From Rhizobium cauense (lineage in GTDB: Bacteria > Pseudomonadota > Alphaproteobacteria > Rhizobiales > Rhizobiaceae), in contig NZ_JAEUAT010000004.1 of NCBI RefSeq assembly GCF_019511525.1, positions 419,194 to 483,193 on the forward strand: 64,000 nt of DNA, read 5' to 3'. The notes under the pieces are model-generated. The model did no database searches and had not been told where the DNA came from. It saw only the letters and a program-made list of their open reading frames with translations. Every line of letters begins with the position of its first letter. Within the stretch, counting starts at the first letter, position 1. Made by a program: the position numbers and the translations under genes. Positions 9,036-17,344 of this stretch are shown here, one piece after another.

Positions 9036-9879
9036 GGGCCGCGGAATTGCAATTGAGCAAGCCGGGCATCGGACCTGGCTAAAATGGCACCGAGGACACC
9101 GATTTGCCGGTGACATATCCTTCACAGGCGAACGCATTGTTGAGGGGTTGGAACTCGGCGCTAGCGTGGAGATCGATCTTGTGCGCTTCGCCGGTGATGG
9201 TTTTGTTGTCCTGCATGACGAGACATTGAATGCTGCGACAACCGGTTCCGGCCCGGTTCGCGAGGCGTCGGAGGTGTATTTGCGTGACCTCCATCTTCGC
9301 GATCCTTTCGGCGCGCCGAGCAGACACAGGGTTATGCTCCTCGATGATCTGGGGCGGCTGCTCGCTCAAGTCAGCAGATCGAGGAAAGCTGGACTGCAAC
9401 TGGACCTCAAGGAAACATCGTACGCCATTCGCGACAGGGACGTAGCCGCATTCGCGGCTGCCATTTCCCAGGTTGCCGATAAGGTTATCCTATCAGGCGG
9501 TGACTCGGTCGCCGTTGCGCGGCTCTCTGAGGCTCTGCCTGACATGGCAATCGGTTACGATCCTTGTCACGACGGCGCCATTGAACGGCTCATGGAAACA
9601 CACGATTTCACTGGTTTTGTCGCAGGCGCTGTGCGCGCCGTTGCGCGTGCTCAGATGATCTATCTCGATCGTCGATTGGTGCTTTATGCCGACCAGGCAG
9701 AATATGATCTGATTGGTGCTTTTCATGAGGCGGGACGCCTTGTCGACGCTTACACCATCAAATCCTCTGTGCCATCCGTCCTACCCACGGTCCGGCGCTT
9801 GCTGGAGTTGAAAGCCGATCAGATCACGACCGATGATCCGGTAGGCCTGGAAAGACTTTTAATGGAAGATCAGACCTGA
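9028..9879 (+). CDS. Glycerophosphodiester phosphodiesterase family protein
   Basis: A 283-residue GDPD-family protein, expected to split glycerophosphodiesters into glycerol-3-phosphate and an alcohol. The family landmarks are present: HRG at residues 21-23, the EIDLVRF strand with metal-binding Glu/Asp near 50, and VVLHDETLNAATTGSG near 60-75 (the HD catalytic pair). QLDLKET follows in place of the usual LNIEIK, so the second acidic cluster is a little divergent. No signal peptide, so it is cytoplasmic and would act after import. The start at 9028 was chosen over upstream in-frame options because it begins the domain correctly and overlaps the ATPase end by only 8 bases. Context suggests it processes the imported ligand. 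Confidence 0.82.
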   Translation: MLEGRGIAIEQAGHRTWLKWHRGHRFAGDISFTGERIVEGLELGASVEIDLVRFAGDGFVVLHDETLNAATTGSGPVREASEVYLRDLHLRDPFGAPSRHRVMLLDDLGRLLAQVSRSRKAGLQLDLKETSYAIRDRDVAAFAAAISQVADKVILSGGDSVAVARLSEALPDMAIGYDPCHDGAIERLMETHDFTGFVAGAVRAVARAQMIYLDRRLVLYADQAEYDLIGAFHEAGRLVDAYTIKSSVPSVLPTVRRLLELKADQITTDDPVGLERLLMEDQT

Positions 9880-10706
9880 AAGCCCTCTACAAGCCAGGAG
9901 TGGAGAAACGCGGTCGCGGCCAGTATGTCTCCGGTTTCGGTGACAGGTCCGCCATTGAACGCTGAAACAATGCCACCTGCCTCGCGCACCAGCAAGGCGG
10001 ATGCGCCGTAGTCGTGCAGAGACAATCCATCCTCAAAGAAGCCGTCCAGCCGTCCACAAGCGACATAGGCGATCGACAGCGCAGCCGAACCCAGGCGCCG
10101 CACGCCTGCGGTGGTTGCCATCAAACGCTTGAGCGCAGCGAAGTAAACCTCCTCCTGCACGGCCTTGAGTTGACCCGGGATCGGCAGGCCTGCGCCAACA
10201 AGGGCATTTTCCACGCTCCCTGAGCTGACGCAACGGACCTGTTCGCCGTTCAGATACGCACCGCCCCCAGACTCGGCGCTGAAGAGTTCGTCCAGCATAG
10301 CATCATAGACGACGCCCGCTACGACCTGGCCATCTTCGACGATCGAGATTGTCATGCCAAAATGGGGAATTCCCCAGGCAAAATTCGTTGTCCCGTCGAT
10401 GGGGTCTATGTAGATGATCGGGGCGCCATTCTCGGCAGTGCGATTGCCGACAGCTTCCTCACCCTTGATCGCGTAAGACGGAAAAGACCTGCTTACTGCG
10501 TCGACGATGATCTGCTCAACGGCAATGTCCATCTCTGTCTGATAATCTCTCGGTGCCTTGGCGATCAACTCGCTATCAAGGCGGCGGCGCAGCGAACTAC
10601 GTGCTTTGGCACCGCCGAGGAGGATGGCGTCAGCCAATAGGGCGAGACGGGGCGAAGCGTTGGGTGAAATTCGGGGGGACACTGGGAAGGAATCTGAAAT
10701 GTACAT
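9870..10706 (-). CDS. Inositol monophosphatase family protein
   Basis: A 278-residue metal-dependent phosphatase of the IMPase/FBPase/CysQ superfamily. Metal ligands are seen in GEE (residues 82-84) and DPIDGTTNF (101-109), which includes the catalytic threonine. The last motif, normally WDxAAG, reads LHDYGAS here: the aspartate is kept but the tryptophan and AAG are not, so substrate choice may differ from classic IMPase. It is convergent with the phosphodiesterase gene and overlaps its 3' end by 10 bases. With that neighbour it could dephosphorylate inositol phosphate or glycerol phosphate released from an imported diester; this link is inference. Confidence 0.82.
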   Translation of the reverse strand: MYISDSFPVSPRISPNASPRLALLADAILLGGAKARSSLRRRLDSELIAKAPRDYQTEMDIAVEQIIVDAVSRSFPSYAIKGEEAVGNRTAENGAPIIYIDPIDGTTNFAWGIPHFGMTISIVEDGQVVAGVVYDAMLDELFSAESGGGAYLNGEQVRCVSSGSVENALVGAGLPIPGQLKAVQEEVYFAALKRLMATTAGVRRLGSAALSIAYVACGRLDGFFEDGLSLHDYGASALLVREAGGIVSAFNGGPVTETGDILAATAFLHSWLVEGFQV

Positions 10707-10782
10707 CGTTGCGCGGTGATGACAGAGCTGCGTGACGCTTTGATGACTGATGCGTCCAAAAAAATCGCTAGAGCTTGCTAAG

Positions 10783-11379
10783 TTACTGTACGATCACGCG
10801 TGTTCCGGGCTGGACCATCTCGTAAAGTTCCTCGACATCTTCTCGATACATGCGAAAGCAACCACTCGATGCGTTGGTGCCGATGGAGGATGGATCATTT
10901 GTGCCATGGATACGCAGCAGACCGTCGGCAAGGTAGATGGCGCGTGTGCCGAGTGGATTTGCAGGCCCCGGTTCGACCACTGCGGGCAGCTTCGGGTTCT
11001 TTCTCCGCATGCTGGCCGTTGGCCGCCACTCCGGGTGTCTACGCTTGGAAGTGACATGAGTTGTACCAAACCATTGCTTTCCCTCGCGGCCGACAGCAAT
11101 CGGGTAGGCAAGTTGCTCGCCTCGAGGCGTCGTATAGACAAGGGTGTGTTCGCGGGTGGCGATGACGATTGTTCCTCTGCCACTCCTCGTTCTTTGTTGA
11201 CGCTGCGGCGCTGGCTCGCCGTAAAAATAGTCAGGGGGCGGACCATATGGTCCATACGGATCGTTATAGTAGCCTTCGCTGCCGCGGTAGTCGTAGTCGT
11301 CATATGGCCCCCAGATCTGGGCCTGCGCCTGGAAGGCAATGAGAAAAAAAGCTGTCGCAAATAGAACCAGGAACTTCAT
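10783..11379 (-). CDS. L,D-transpeptidase (YkuD domain), exported
   Basis: A 198-residue exported protein. The chosen start (11379) gives a clean signal peptide, MKFLVLFATAFFLIAFQAQA; the frame is open 37 codons further but that part is not signal-like. After a Tyr/Gly/Pro-rich linker (residues 20-65, many YDDY/GPYGPPP units) comes the YkuD domain with HGTNDPSSIGTNASSGCFRM near the C-terminus, holding the catalytic His and Cys. Such enzymes make 3-3 peptidoglycan cross-links or attach proteins to the wall. It stands alone on the minus strand. Confidence 0.88.
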   Translation of the reverse strand: MKFLVLFATAFFLIAFQAQAQIWGPYDDYDYRGSEGYYNDPYGPYGPPPDYFYGEPAPQRQQRTRSGRGTIVIATREHTLVYTTPRGEQLAYPIAVGREGKQWFGTTHVTSKRRHPEWRPTASMRRKNPKLPAVVEPGPANPLGTRAIYLADGLLRIHGTNDPSSIGTNASSGCFRMYREDVEELYEMVQPGTRVIVQ

Positions 11380-12070
11380 TTCCGCTATCCGCTTGTTTTG
11401 CAAGCAGATAGCCGTGAAATCTATGGCGGCATTGTGGCGGACAATTGCACCAGCCGTGTAGCACGACCCCAGTGTTGGGCACTGCGTCACGCGCTGTGGG
11501 AAAGTAGATTTGTCGTCTTCACAAGTCGATGCCGGATGCGCGCGGGTGCCATACGCAGAATATCGGATCAGTTCTATGCTTTGTTCCGGTGTTTGCTAAT
11601 AAAGATTTTGCCGATGCAACGCGCTACTTCGCATTGCCCTTCCAGAGCCTGGCTTGCTGCGCGGCTTTTGAGTTTCATTCCTCGCCAACCGGCTGGCTGG
11701 CGCAGATCATCCGGCGTGAGATCATGCTCCTCTAGTCCCAGATCAATCTTGCGCCCGTGATTGAAGCTCAAATCGAACCGCGTGCGCAACCATCACTTTA
11801 TAGTAGTTAAAAAATGCTCGCGCAGGTCATAATCGATGACCGGGTGACGACAACGCCGGACTGCAAAGGGGACAGTGTCTTAACGTCGCAACTTGGCGGT
11901 AACTTCGGGTTTAACAGCTGGTTTGGTGAGTTAGCTTTCGGTGGAACAACAACCGCTCTTTATGGTCGTCATGCGCCCCTTTTTGGCTCAGTCTAGGCAA
12001 ACCCACGACCCTCCCGGATGACCGGTATCAAGCGACGGCCGCGTCTGGGCGATGATCCAAAGGAGCCCAT
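11380..12070. other. Long intergenic region, no convincing gene
   Basis: About 690 bases between the transpeptidase and the type I exporter. Several short frames are open (for example minus strand 11574-11789, 71 codons, and plus strand 11814-11996) but none has a good ribosome binding site with a recognisable product. An AAGGAG ribosome binding site at 12059-12064 belongs to the next gene. The region should contain the promoter of the secretion operon; I could not place it. Confidence 0.45.
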
Positions 12071-13819
12071 TTGTCTGAAACCAGATCCGTTTCACCGTTG
12101 CGGCCGCAGAGTGGCCTGCTTTCGTACTTGCGCGCAGGAGCCATCGGAATTGGTGTGACGAGTTGTCTCGTCAACATCCTGGCGCTCACTGGTTCGTTCT
12201 TCATGCTACAGGTCTATGACCGTGTCATTCCAAGCCGGAGCTTGCCGACGCTCGTCGGACTGATCGTCATTGTCTTGGCCCTCTTTGTGTTCCAATGGCT
12301 GCTGGATCTCACGCGATCCCTTCTCCTGGGGCAGATTGGACGGAGCGTGGACGAGCGCCTCTCTGGCCGCGCCTTTCAATCGGTTGCCCTGTCAGCATCG
12401 CGCAAGCCGTCGCCAGGAGACGGCTTGCAGACGATCCGCGATATCGACTCAGTCCGTGGCTTTCTCTCCGGTCCGGGGCCTGCAGCGCTGTTCGATCTGC
12501 CCTGGATGCCTTTCTATATTGCACTGTGCTTCCTGTTTCATACCTGGATCGGTGTGACGGCCACGGCTGGCGCTCTGATACTGATGGGGCTTGCGTTACT
12601 TGCGGAACTCAAGTCACGGGCGCCGACAAGAGAAACAGTCACGATGCTTGCCGAGCGCATGGCGTTTGCCGAAACGGCCAGACGCAATTCGGAGGCTATC
12701 GTTGGAATGGGGTTTGCATCTGCGCTGTCGGAAAGGTGGACCGAGATCAATGGGCGTCATCTCGACAGCCAACTGCGGACTGCAACCCTGATCAATTCGC
12801 TGTCAACGCTGTCGCGGTCTGCTCGCATGGTGCTGCAATCTGCAGTACTTGCGGTTGGCGCCATACTGGTTATTCGCCAGGAAGCGACGGGTGGCATTAT
12901 GATTGCCAGCTCTATTCTCGTCAGTCGCTCACTTGCTCCAATCGAGCTCGCCATTGCGCACTGGAAGGGATTCGCCGCTGCGCGGCAGGCCTGGCGACGG
13001 CTTGGACCGGAGATCCTATTGAAGGAGGACACATGCCGTGGCGTTGCGCTCCCTGCGCCGATGCAATCGTTGACGGTCGAAAACCTTCACCTTGGTGCTC
13101 CCGGCTCGAAGATGCCGATCATTCGAGGACTGTCCTTCGATGTCAGAGCCGGTCAAGCCGTTGGGATCGTCGGTCCGAGCGCCTCGGGCAAGTCGTCGCT
13201 GGTGAGGGGCATCGTCGGGCTGTGGCCGGCCTTTGCGGGCGATATCCGACTAGACGGGGCGTCGCTTTCCCAATGGTCGCCGCAGGCGCTCGGACGAAAC
13301 ATCGGCTATCTGCCGCAGGATGTCTCGCTGTTTCAGGGGACCATCGCAGAGAATATTGCTCGCTTTGATCCGGCAGCGCCCTCAGAACTCATCATTGCCG
13401 CGGCCAAGGCTGCGGGCGTCTACGACATGATTGTTGGCTTTCCCGATGGGTTCGATACCCGGATCGGCGAGCAGGGCAGGGCCCTGTCCGCTGGCCAGCG
13501 ACAACGGATCGGTCTCGCAAGGGCGCTCTATTCTGATCCCTTCCTCGTCGTACTCGATGAACCGAACTCCAACCTTGACGTGGAGGGTGAAATGGCTCTG
13601 GCAGAGGCCATTGGGCGAATTCGATCGCGCAATGGTGTGGTGCTTGTGGTCGCCCATCGCTCAAGCGTGCTTTCCGTGGTTGACAAAGTGCTGGTGCTCG
13701 AAGGTGGTCGCGCGAAGGCGTTCGGCCCCAGGAGGGACGCGTTGAGGGCGGCGACGAAACCTGCGGCAGCTACCGGTTCCTTCGTGCGACTGCTACGCGC
13801 CAGCGGGGAGGGGGCGTAA
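12071..13819 (+). CDS. Type I secretion system permease/ATPase (PrsD/PrtD-like)
   Basis: A 582-residue ABC exporter with a fused membrane domain (about residues 25-310) and ATPase domain (340-575). Walker A is GPSASGKSS near 368-376, the signature LSAGQRQRIGLARAL near 472 and Walker B FLVVLDEPNSNLD near 492. It is the inner-membrane motor of a PrsDE/PrtDE-type system for proteins with RTX repeats. The start is a TTG placed well behind AAGGAG; no better ATG exists. The adaptor gene overlaps its stop, and the RTX glycanase gene follows, so the likely cargo is encoded next door. The outer-membrane TolC partner is not in the window. Confidence 0.92.
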   Translation: MSETRSVSPLRPQSGLLSYLRAGAIGIGVTSCLVNILALTGSFFMLQVYDRVIPSRSLPTLVGLIVIVLALFVFQWLLDLTRSLLLGQIGRSVDERLSGRAFQSVALSASRKPSPGDGLQTIRDIDSVRGFLSGPGPAALFDLPWMPFYIALCFLFHTWIGVTATAGALILMGLALLAELKSRAPTRETVTMLAERMAFAETARRNSEAIVGMGFASALSERWTEINGRHLDSQLRTATLINSLSTLSRSARMVLQSAVLAVGAILVIRQEATGGIMIASSILVSRSLAPIELAIAHWKGFAAARQAWRRLGPEILLKEDTCRGVALPAPMQSLTVENLHLGAPGSKMPIIRGLSFDVRAGQAVGIVGPSASGKSSLVRGIVGLWPAFAGDIRLDGASLSQWSPQALGRNIGYLPQDVSLFQGTIAENIARFDPAAPSELIIAAAKAAGVYDMIVGFPDGFDTRIGEQGRALSAGQRQRIGLARALYSDPFLVVLDEPNSNLDVEGEMALAEAIGRIRSRNGVVLVVAHRSSVLSVVDKVLVLEGGRAKAFGPRRDALRAATKPAAATGSFVRLLRASGEGA

Positions 13820-15120
13820 TGAAGGTGCGTGTTGTGACATCGGAAGGTGCTATCCGTCGCCTTACATTGGTGGCTCTTGCGCTTGGTCTCCTTCTTGTAG
13901 GTGTCGTTGGAGGGCTAGCATCAGTGATCCAGATCAACGGTGCGGTGATCGCCCAGGGAACGCTGGTTGTCGACAGCTACGTCAAGCCGGTGCAGCACCA
14001 GAAGGGTGGGACGGTTGGTGAGGTTTTCGTCCGAAACGGCGACCGCGTAAAAGCGGGCCAAACAGTTGTTCATCTGGACGATACCCAGACCAGGGCAAGC
14101 CTTGCCATTGTAACGCGACGGTTGATGGAACTTGCAGCGCGAACTGCCCGGCTTTCGGCGGAGCGCGACGGCAGTGATGCAATTGTCTTTCCGGCGCTGG
14201 TCACCGCCGCAGCTGCCCAGACAGCATCACTCGTCAGTGGCGAAAGGCGCCTGTTCGAGGACCGGCGTGCGTCCCTCAGTGGACGCCGGGCGCAACTGCG
14301 GGAGCGTGTCCAGCAGCTCGAAATGCAGGCCGAAGGCCTGGGCGCTCAAGACGACGGAAAACGTCGCGCTATCGGGATTATCGAGAAGGAATTGGCTAGT
14401 CTCGAGCCGTTGCTTCGGCAGGGCGCCATACCGGCGACGCGGGTCTTCGCCTTGCAGCGTGACGCAGCCGACCTGACGGGCGAACTCGGCAGCCTCGTCG
14501 CCTCGACGGCTGAGGTCAAAGGTAAACTCGCGGAAACCCAGCTGCAGATCATCCAGGTGGATGACGATCACCGCAGTGAGGTTTCTGAGCAACTAAGGCA
14601 AGCTGAGAGCGACAGTGGCCAATACGTCGAGCGCCAAATTGCCATTGAGGACGAGCTGAGACACGTCGACATCAAGGCGCCTCAAGACGGTATCGTCCAC
14701 CAACTCGCCGTTCACGCAGCGGGAGCGGTGGTTTCGCCCGGTGAGGCGATGATGCAGATCGTGCCTGACCATGATCTGCTAACGCCCGAGCTCAGGCTGT
14801 CGCCGCAGGACATCGATCAGGTTGCTGTCGGTAAGGACGTCAGCCTGCGGTTCTCCGCTTTCAACTACAGGGCGACGCCGGAACTGAGTGCGCGCGTGTC
14901 CTCCGTTTCGGCAGATCTGACGACGGACACGCATTCCGGGCAATCCTACTACACCGTTCGGATTGCTGTGCCGCAGGAGGAATGGAAAAGGCTGGGGAAG
15001 CTGAAGCCAATAGCGGGCATGCCCGTCGAGGCCTTCATTGAAACCGGAGAGCGGACAGCACTCGGATACCTTGCCAAGCCGTTTGCGGACCAGTTGGCCC
15101 GCGCATTTCGGGAGGAATAG
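13819..15120 (+). CDS. Type I secretion membrane fusion protein (HlyD/PrsE-like)
   Basis: A 433-residue periplasmic adaptor. One membrane anchor lies at residues 14-40, then a beta-barrel/lipoyl half-motif (VKPVQHQKGGTVGEVFVRNGDRVKAG, split around residues 54-80), a long coiled coil (about 90-280) and the second lipoyl half (APQDGIVHQLAVHAAGAVV near 290). The C-terminal part matches the HlyD/PrtE family. It overlaps the exporter ATPase by one base (TAATG) and links it to an outer-membrane channel. The RTX glycanase gene begins 57 bases later. Confidence 0.92.
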   Translation: MKVRVVTSEGAIRRLTLVALALGLLLVGVVGGLASVIQINGAVIAQGTLVVDSYVKPVQHQKGGTVGEVFVRNGDRVKAGQTVVHLDDTQTRASLAIVTRRLMELAARTARLSAERDGSDAIVFPALVTAAAAQTASLVSGERRLFEDRRASLSGRRAQLRERVQQLEMQAEGLGAQDDGKRRAIGIIEKELASLEPLLRQGAIPATRVFALQRDAADLTGELGSLVASTAEVKGKLAETQLQIIQVDDDHRSEVSEQLRQAESDSGQYVERQIAIEDELRHVDIKAPQDGIVHQLAVHAAGAVVSPGEAMMQIVPDHDLLTPELRLSPQDIDQVAVGKDVSLRFSAFNYRATPELSARVSSVSADLTTDTHSGQSYYTVRIAVPQEEWKRLGKLKPIAGMPVEAFIETGERTALGYLAKPFADQLARAFREE

Positions 15121-15177
15121 TTGCAGCCACGGGAGGAGAGAAACCGTTGATCCGCATCAAAACCAAAGGAGATGATA

Positions 15178-16608
15178 ATGGCAAAGTCGATAACGAATGC
15201 CGTCGGCCAACCGCTTTACTATAGTGGCACCTCAACCGCATGGTTTTCTGCCACCGGCTCCGGCCCGGTGCTGAACGGCACATCAGGCAATGATTCCATA
15301 TGGGGTGACAGTTCCGTCAACGTGACCATGCATGGGGGAACCGGCGACGACATCTACTACCTCTATTCGGGCATCAATCGCGCCGTGGAGGCGCCTGGTG
15401 CGGGTGTCGACACGATCAGCACCTGGATGAGCTATACGCTGCCTGAAAATTTTGAGAACCTGACTGTGACTGGCAATGGGCGCTATGCGTTCGGAAACGC
15501 GCAGGACAACATCATTTCCGGGGCGTCCGGAAGTCAAACGATCGATGGCCGTGCCGGAAACGACGTGCTGATTGGCGGCGGTGGCGCGGACACATTCATC
15601 CTTACCCGAGGGAACGGAAGCGACCTGATCGTCGATTTCAGCAGTGACGATACCGTCCGGTTAAACAGCTACGGGCTTTCATCCTTTCAGCAGGTTCTGG
15701 CCCATACCACTCAGGAAGGCGCCAATCTCAGGCTCGATCTTGGTGGTGGTGAGAGCGTCGTTTTTACCAACACGGAGATTTCGGACCTTCAGGCCAGCCA
15801 ATTCCAGCTGACCCTGGACCGTTCCCACCTTGCCCTGACTTTCGCCGACGATTTCAACAGCCTATCGCTGCGCAATGGAGATCAGGGAACGTGGGATGCG
15901 AAATTCTGGTGGGCGCCGGAGCGAGGGAGCACGCTTTCGGGCAATGGCGAACTACAGTGGTACATCAACCCGTCCTATGCACCGACCGCAGCGGCAAATC
16001 CGTTCTCGATCAACAACGGCGTCCTTACAATCTCCGCAGAGCCAGCCTCGCAAGCAATCCAGTCCCAGATCAACGGCTATGACTACACGTCAGGCTTGTT
16101 GAACACTCATTCTTCCTTTGCGCAGACTTACGGCTACTTCGAAATCCGGGCAGACATGCCGACCGAGCAAGGTGTGTGGCCGGCATTCTGGCTCCTGCCT
16201 GAAGACGGCTCCTGGCCGCCGGAGCTCGATGTCGTCGAAATGCGCGGGCAGGAGCCAAACACGGTCAATGCCACCGTTCACACCAATGAGAGCGGGGCGC
16301 ATACGATGACGTCATTTCCCGTGAAAGTGCCCTCCACTGACGGGTTCCACAACTATGGCGTCCTCTGGGACGAGGACCATATAACGTGGTACTTCGACGA
16401 CGTCGCTGTCGCCCAGACAGACACCCCTGCCGACATGCATGACCCCATGTACATGCTAGTGAATCTTGCCATTGGCGGTCCGGCAGGGACACCTGCCAAC
16501 GGTCTGGCAAACGGTTCGGAGATGCATATCGACTATATCAGGGCATACGCGCTCGCAGACAGTCCGGCCGCTGCGACCGCAAGCTCGGGTACCGACTGGC
16601 ACATCTGA
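15178..16608 (+). CDS. Secreted RTX-repeat GH16 endo-glycanase (ExsH/PlyA-like)
   Basis: A 476-residue enzyme. Residues 1-230 form an RTX-like region with nonapeptide-type Ca2+ motifs (GTSGNDSIWG, MHGGTGDDIYYL, GRAGNDVLIGGGGADTFIL); residues 235-465 form a glycoside hydrolase family 16 domain whose catalytic pattern ELDVVE puts Glu349 (nucleophile), Asp351 and Glu354 (acid/base) in place. No signal peptide: export should go through the type I system encoded directly upstream. The same layout (RTX first, GH16 last) is seen in rhizobial ExsH, which trims succinoglycan. The start at 15178 was preferred to the ATG at 15172 because AAAGGAG ends at 15171. It probably shortens the exopolysaccharide made nearby. 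Confidence 0.88.
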   Translation: MAKSITNAVGQPLYYSGTSTAWFSATGSGPVLNGTSGNDSIWGDSSVNVTMHGGTGDDIYYLYSGINRAVEAPGAGVDTISTWMSYTLPENFENLTVTGNGRYAFGNAQDNIISGASGSQTIDGRAGNDVLIGGGGADTFILTRGNGSDLIVDFSSDDTVRLNSYGLSSFQQVLAHTTQEGANLRLDLGGGESVVFTNTEISDLQASQFQLTLDRSHLALTFADDFNSLSLRNGDQGTWDAKFWWAPERGSTLSGNGELQWYINPSYAPTAAANPFSINNGVLTISAEPASQAIQSQINGYDYTSGLLNTHSSFAQTYGYFEIRADMPTEQGVWPAFWLLPEDGSWPPELDVVEMRGQEPNTVNATVHTNESGAHTMTSFPVKVPSTDGFHNYGVLWDEDHITWYFDDVAVAQTDTPADMHDPMYMLVNLAIGGPAGTPANGLANGSEMHIDYIRAYALADSPAAATASSGTDWHI

Positions 16609-16944
16609 TGGAAACAAAATTGGCGGAGTTGCCATAGTAGCTGCGAGCGGTGCCGGCGTGGGCTTTCTTTTGCCTAGGTCGATCCGCTTTGATATCGCGA
16701 ACGCCTATCGCGCAGGCGTTCGCGATATTGTTCCTATCCGTTCGAGCTTCTGTCGAGGGGAACTCAAGTCGACGGAGGGCGATATGGTGTTATATCTTTT
16801 TCACACGGCAAACCGGTCGTGGACGGAGGATGGCGTGCGCGATGAGGTGAATCGGCTTAGCCGTCACTGGTGGGCAAACGAGTAGCCCTCCCGACACAGC
16901 GTGGCCGGGATGCCAATCAGCCGGCTGTCGGTCCACTTCCACGC
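16609..16944. other. Intergenic region with only a weak small ORF
   Basis: About 336 bases hold the strong inverted repeat at 16692-16728 and a possible 33-codon plus-strand frame from ATG 16784 to 16885 (begins MVLYLFHTANRSW, ends WWANE). The small frame lacks a clear ribosome binding site and is not called as a gene. The rest shows nothing recognisable. Confidence 0.4.
16692..16728. repeat. Long perfect inverted repeat downstream of the glycanase
   Basis: Two exact 15-base arms (ATATCGCGAACGCCT at 16692-16706 and its complement at 16714-16728) flank a 7-base centre, 84 bases after the glycanase stop. The hairpin would be very stable, but no run of T follows, so a simple intrinsic terminator is not certain. 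It could be a transcription end, an mRNA stability element, or a protein site. Confidence 0.75.
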
Positions 16945-17157
16945 TTATGGTGAGTTGATCGACGGTAGGAAAAACTCGACTTCACGCCGTCGATGCGCCT
17001 CCAGCGCTTCGACGCGGTCATGCCAAAATTGTTCGGCGGCAGGTGGATCCGCCTCCCACGCCCGCACTGTCTGCAGATTGTCATCGATCTTTACGCGTCT
17101 CTTGCCTCCGAGCCGGAGATATTCCTCCGCAAGCTCGCGGCCTTCCGTCATTTCCAT
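16945..17157 (-). CDS. Small hypothetical protein, 70 residues
   Basis: A 70-residue, charged, helix-prone protein (begins MEMTEGRELAEEYLRLGGKR; ends FFLPSINSP) with no signal peptide or membrane segment. I do not recognise the family. An AGAAGGG sequence lies about 13 bases upstream of the ATG, which is a little far. The amino-acid composition (amphipathic helix, few rare residues, Trp in WEADPP and FWHDR) looks like a real protein rather than a shadow frame, and no other gene covers the stretch. Function unknown. Confidence 0.45.
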   Translation of the reverse strand: MEMTEGRELAEEYLRLGGKRRVKIDDNLQTVRAWEADPPAAEQFWHDRVEALEAHRRREVEFFLPSINSP

Positions 17158-17344
17158 CTCGGATCACATCCCTTCTGATGGTTACACGACACATTCCGCC
17201 GCTAACATGAAAAACGCTCACCAAAAGATGTTGTTCCCCGGCTTAAGCGATAATGGCGGTCGACCAAACTTGAGCGCAGATTTCGTCGCGATGGATGGTT
17301 CTCGCTAATTCCTTGTGTCCCATTGCCCGTCAGCCTGGCTGCGG

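Noticed and set aside
11574..11789. 71-codon minus-strand frame before the type I exporter
   Set aside because: No family resemblance or good ribosome binding site; an isolated short frame in a long non-coding stretch.
12295..13368. Plus-strand open frame (357 codons) within the type I exporter ATPase
   Set aside because: It is an alternative frame of a clear ABC exporter and is full of Cys, Arg and Ser without any domain.
16650..16885. Plus-strand frames across the long inverted repeat, including a 33-codon ORF from 16784
   Set aside because: They cross the hairpin or lack ribosome binding sites; the short one is possible but unsupported.
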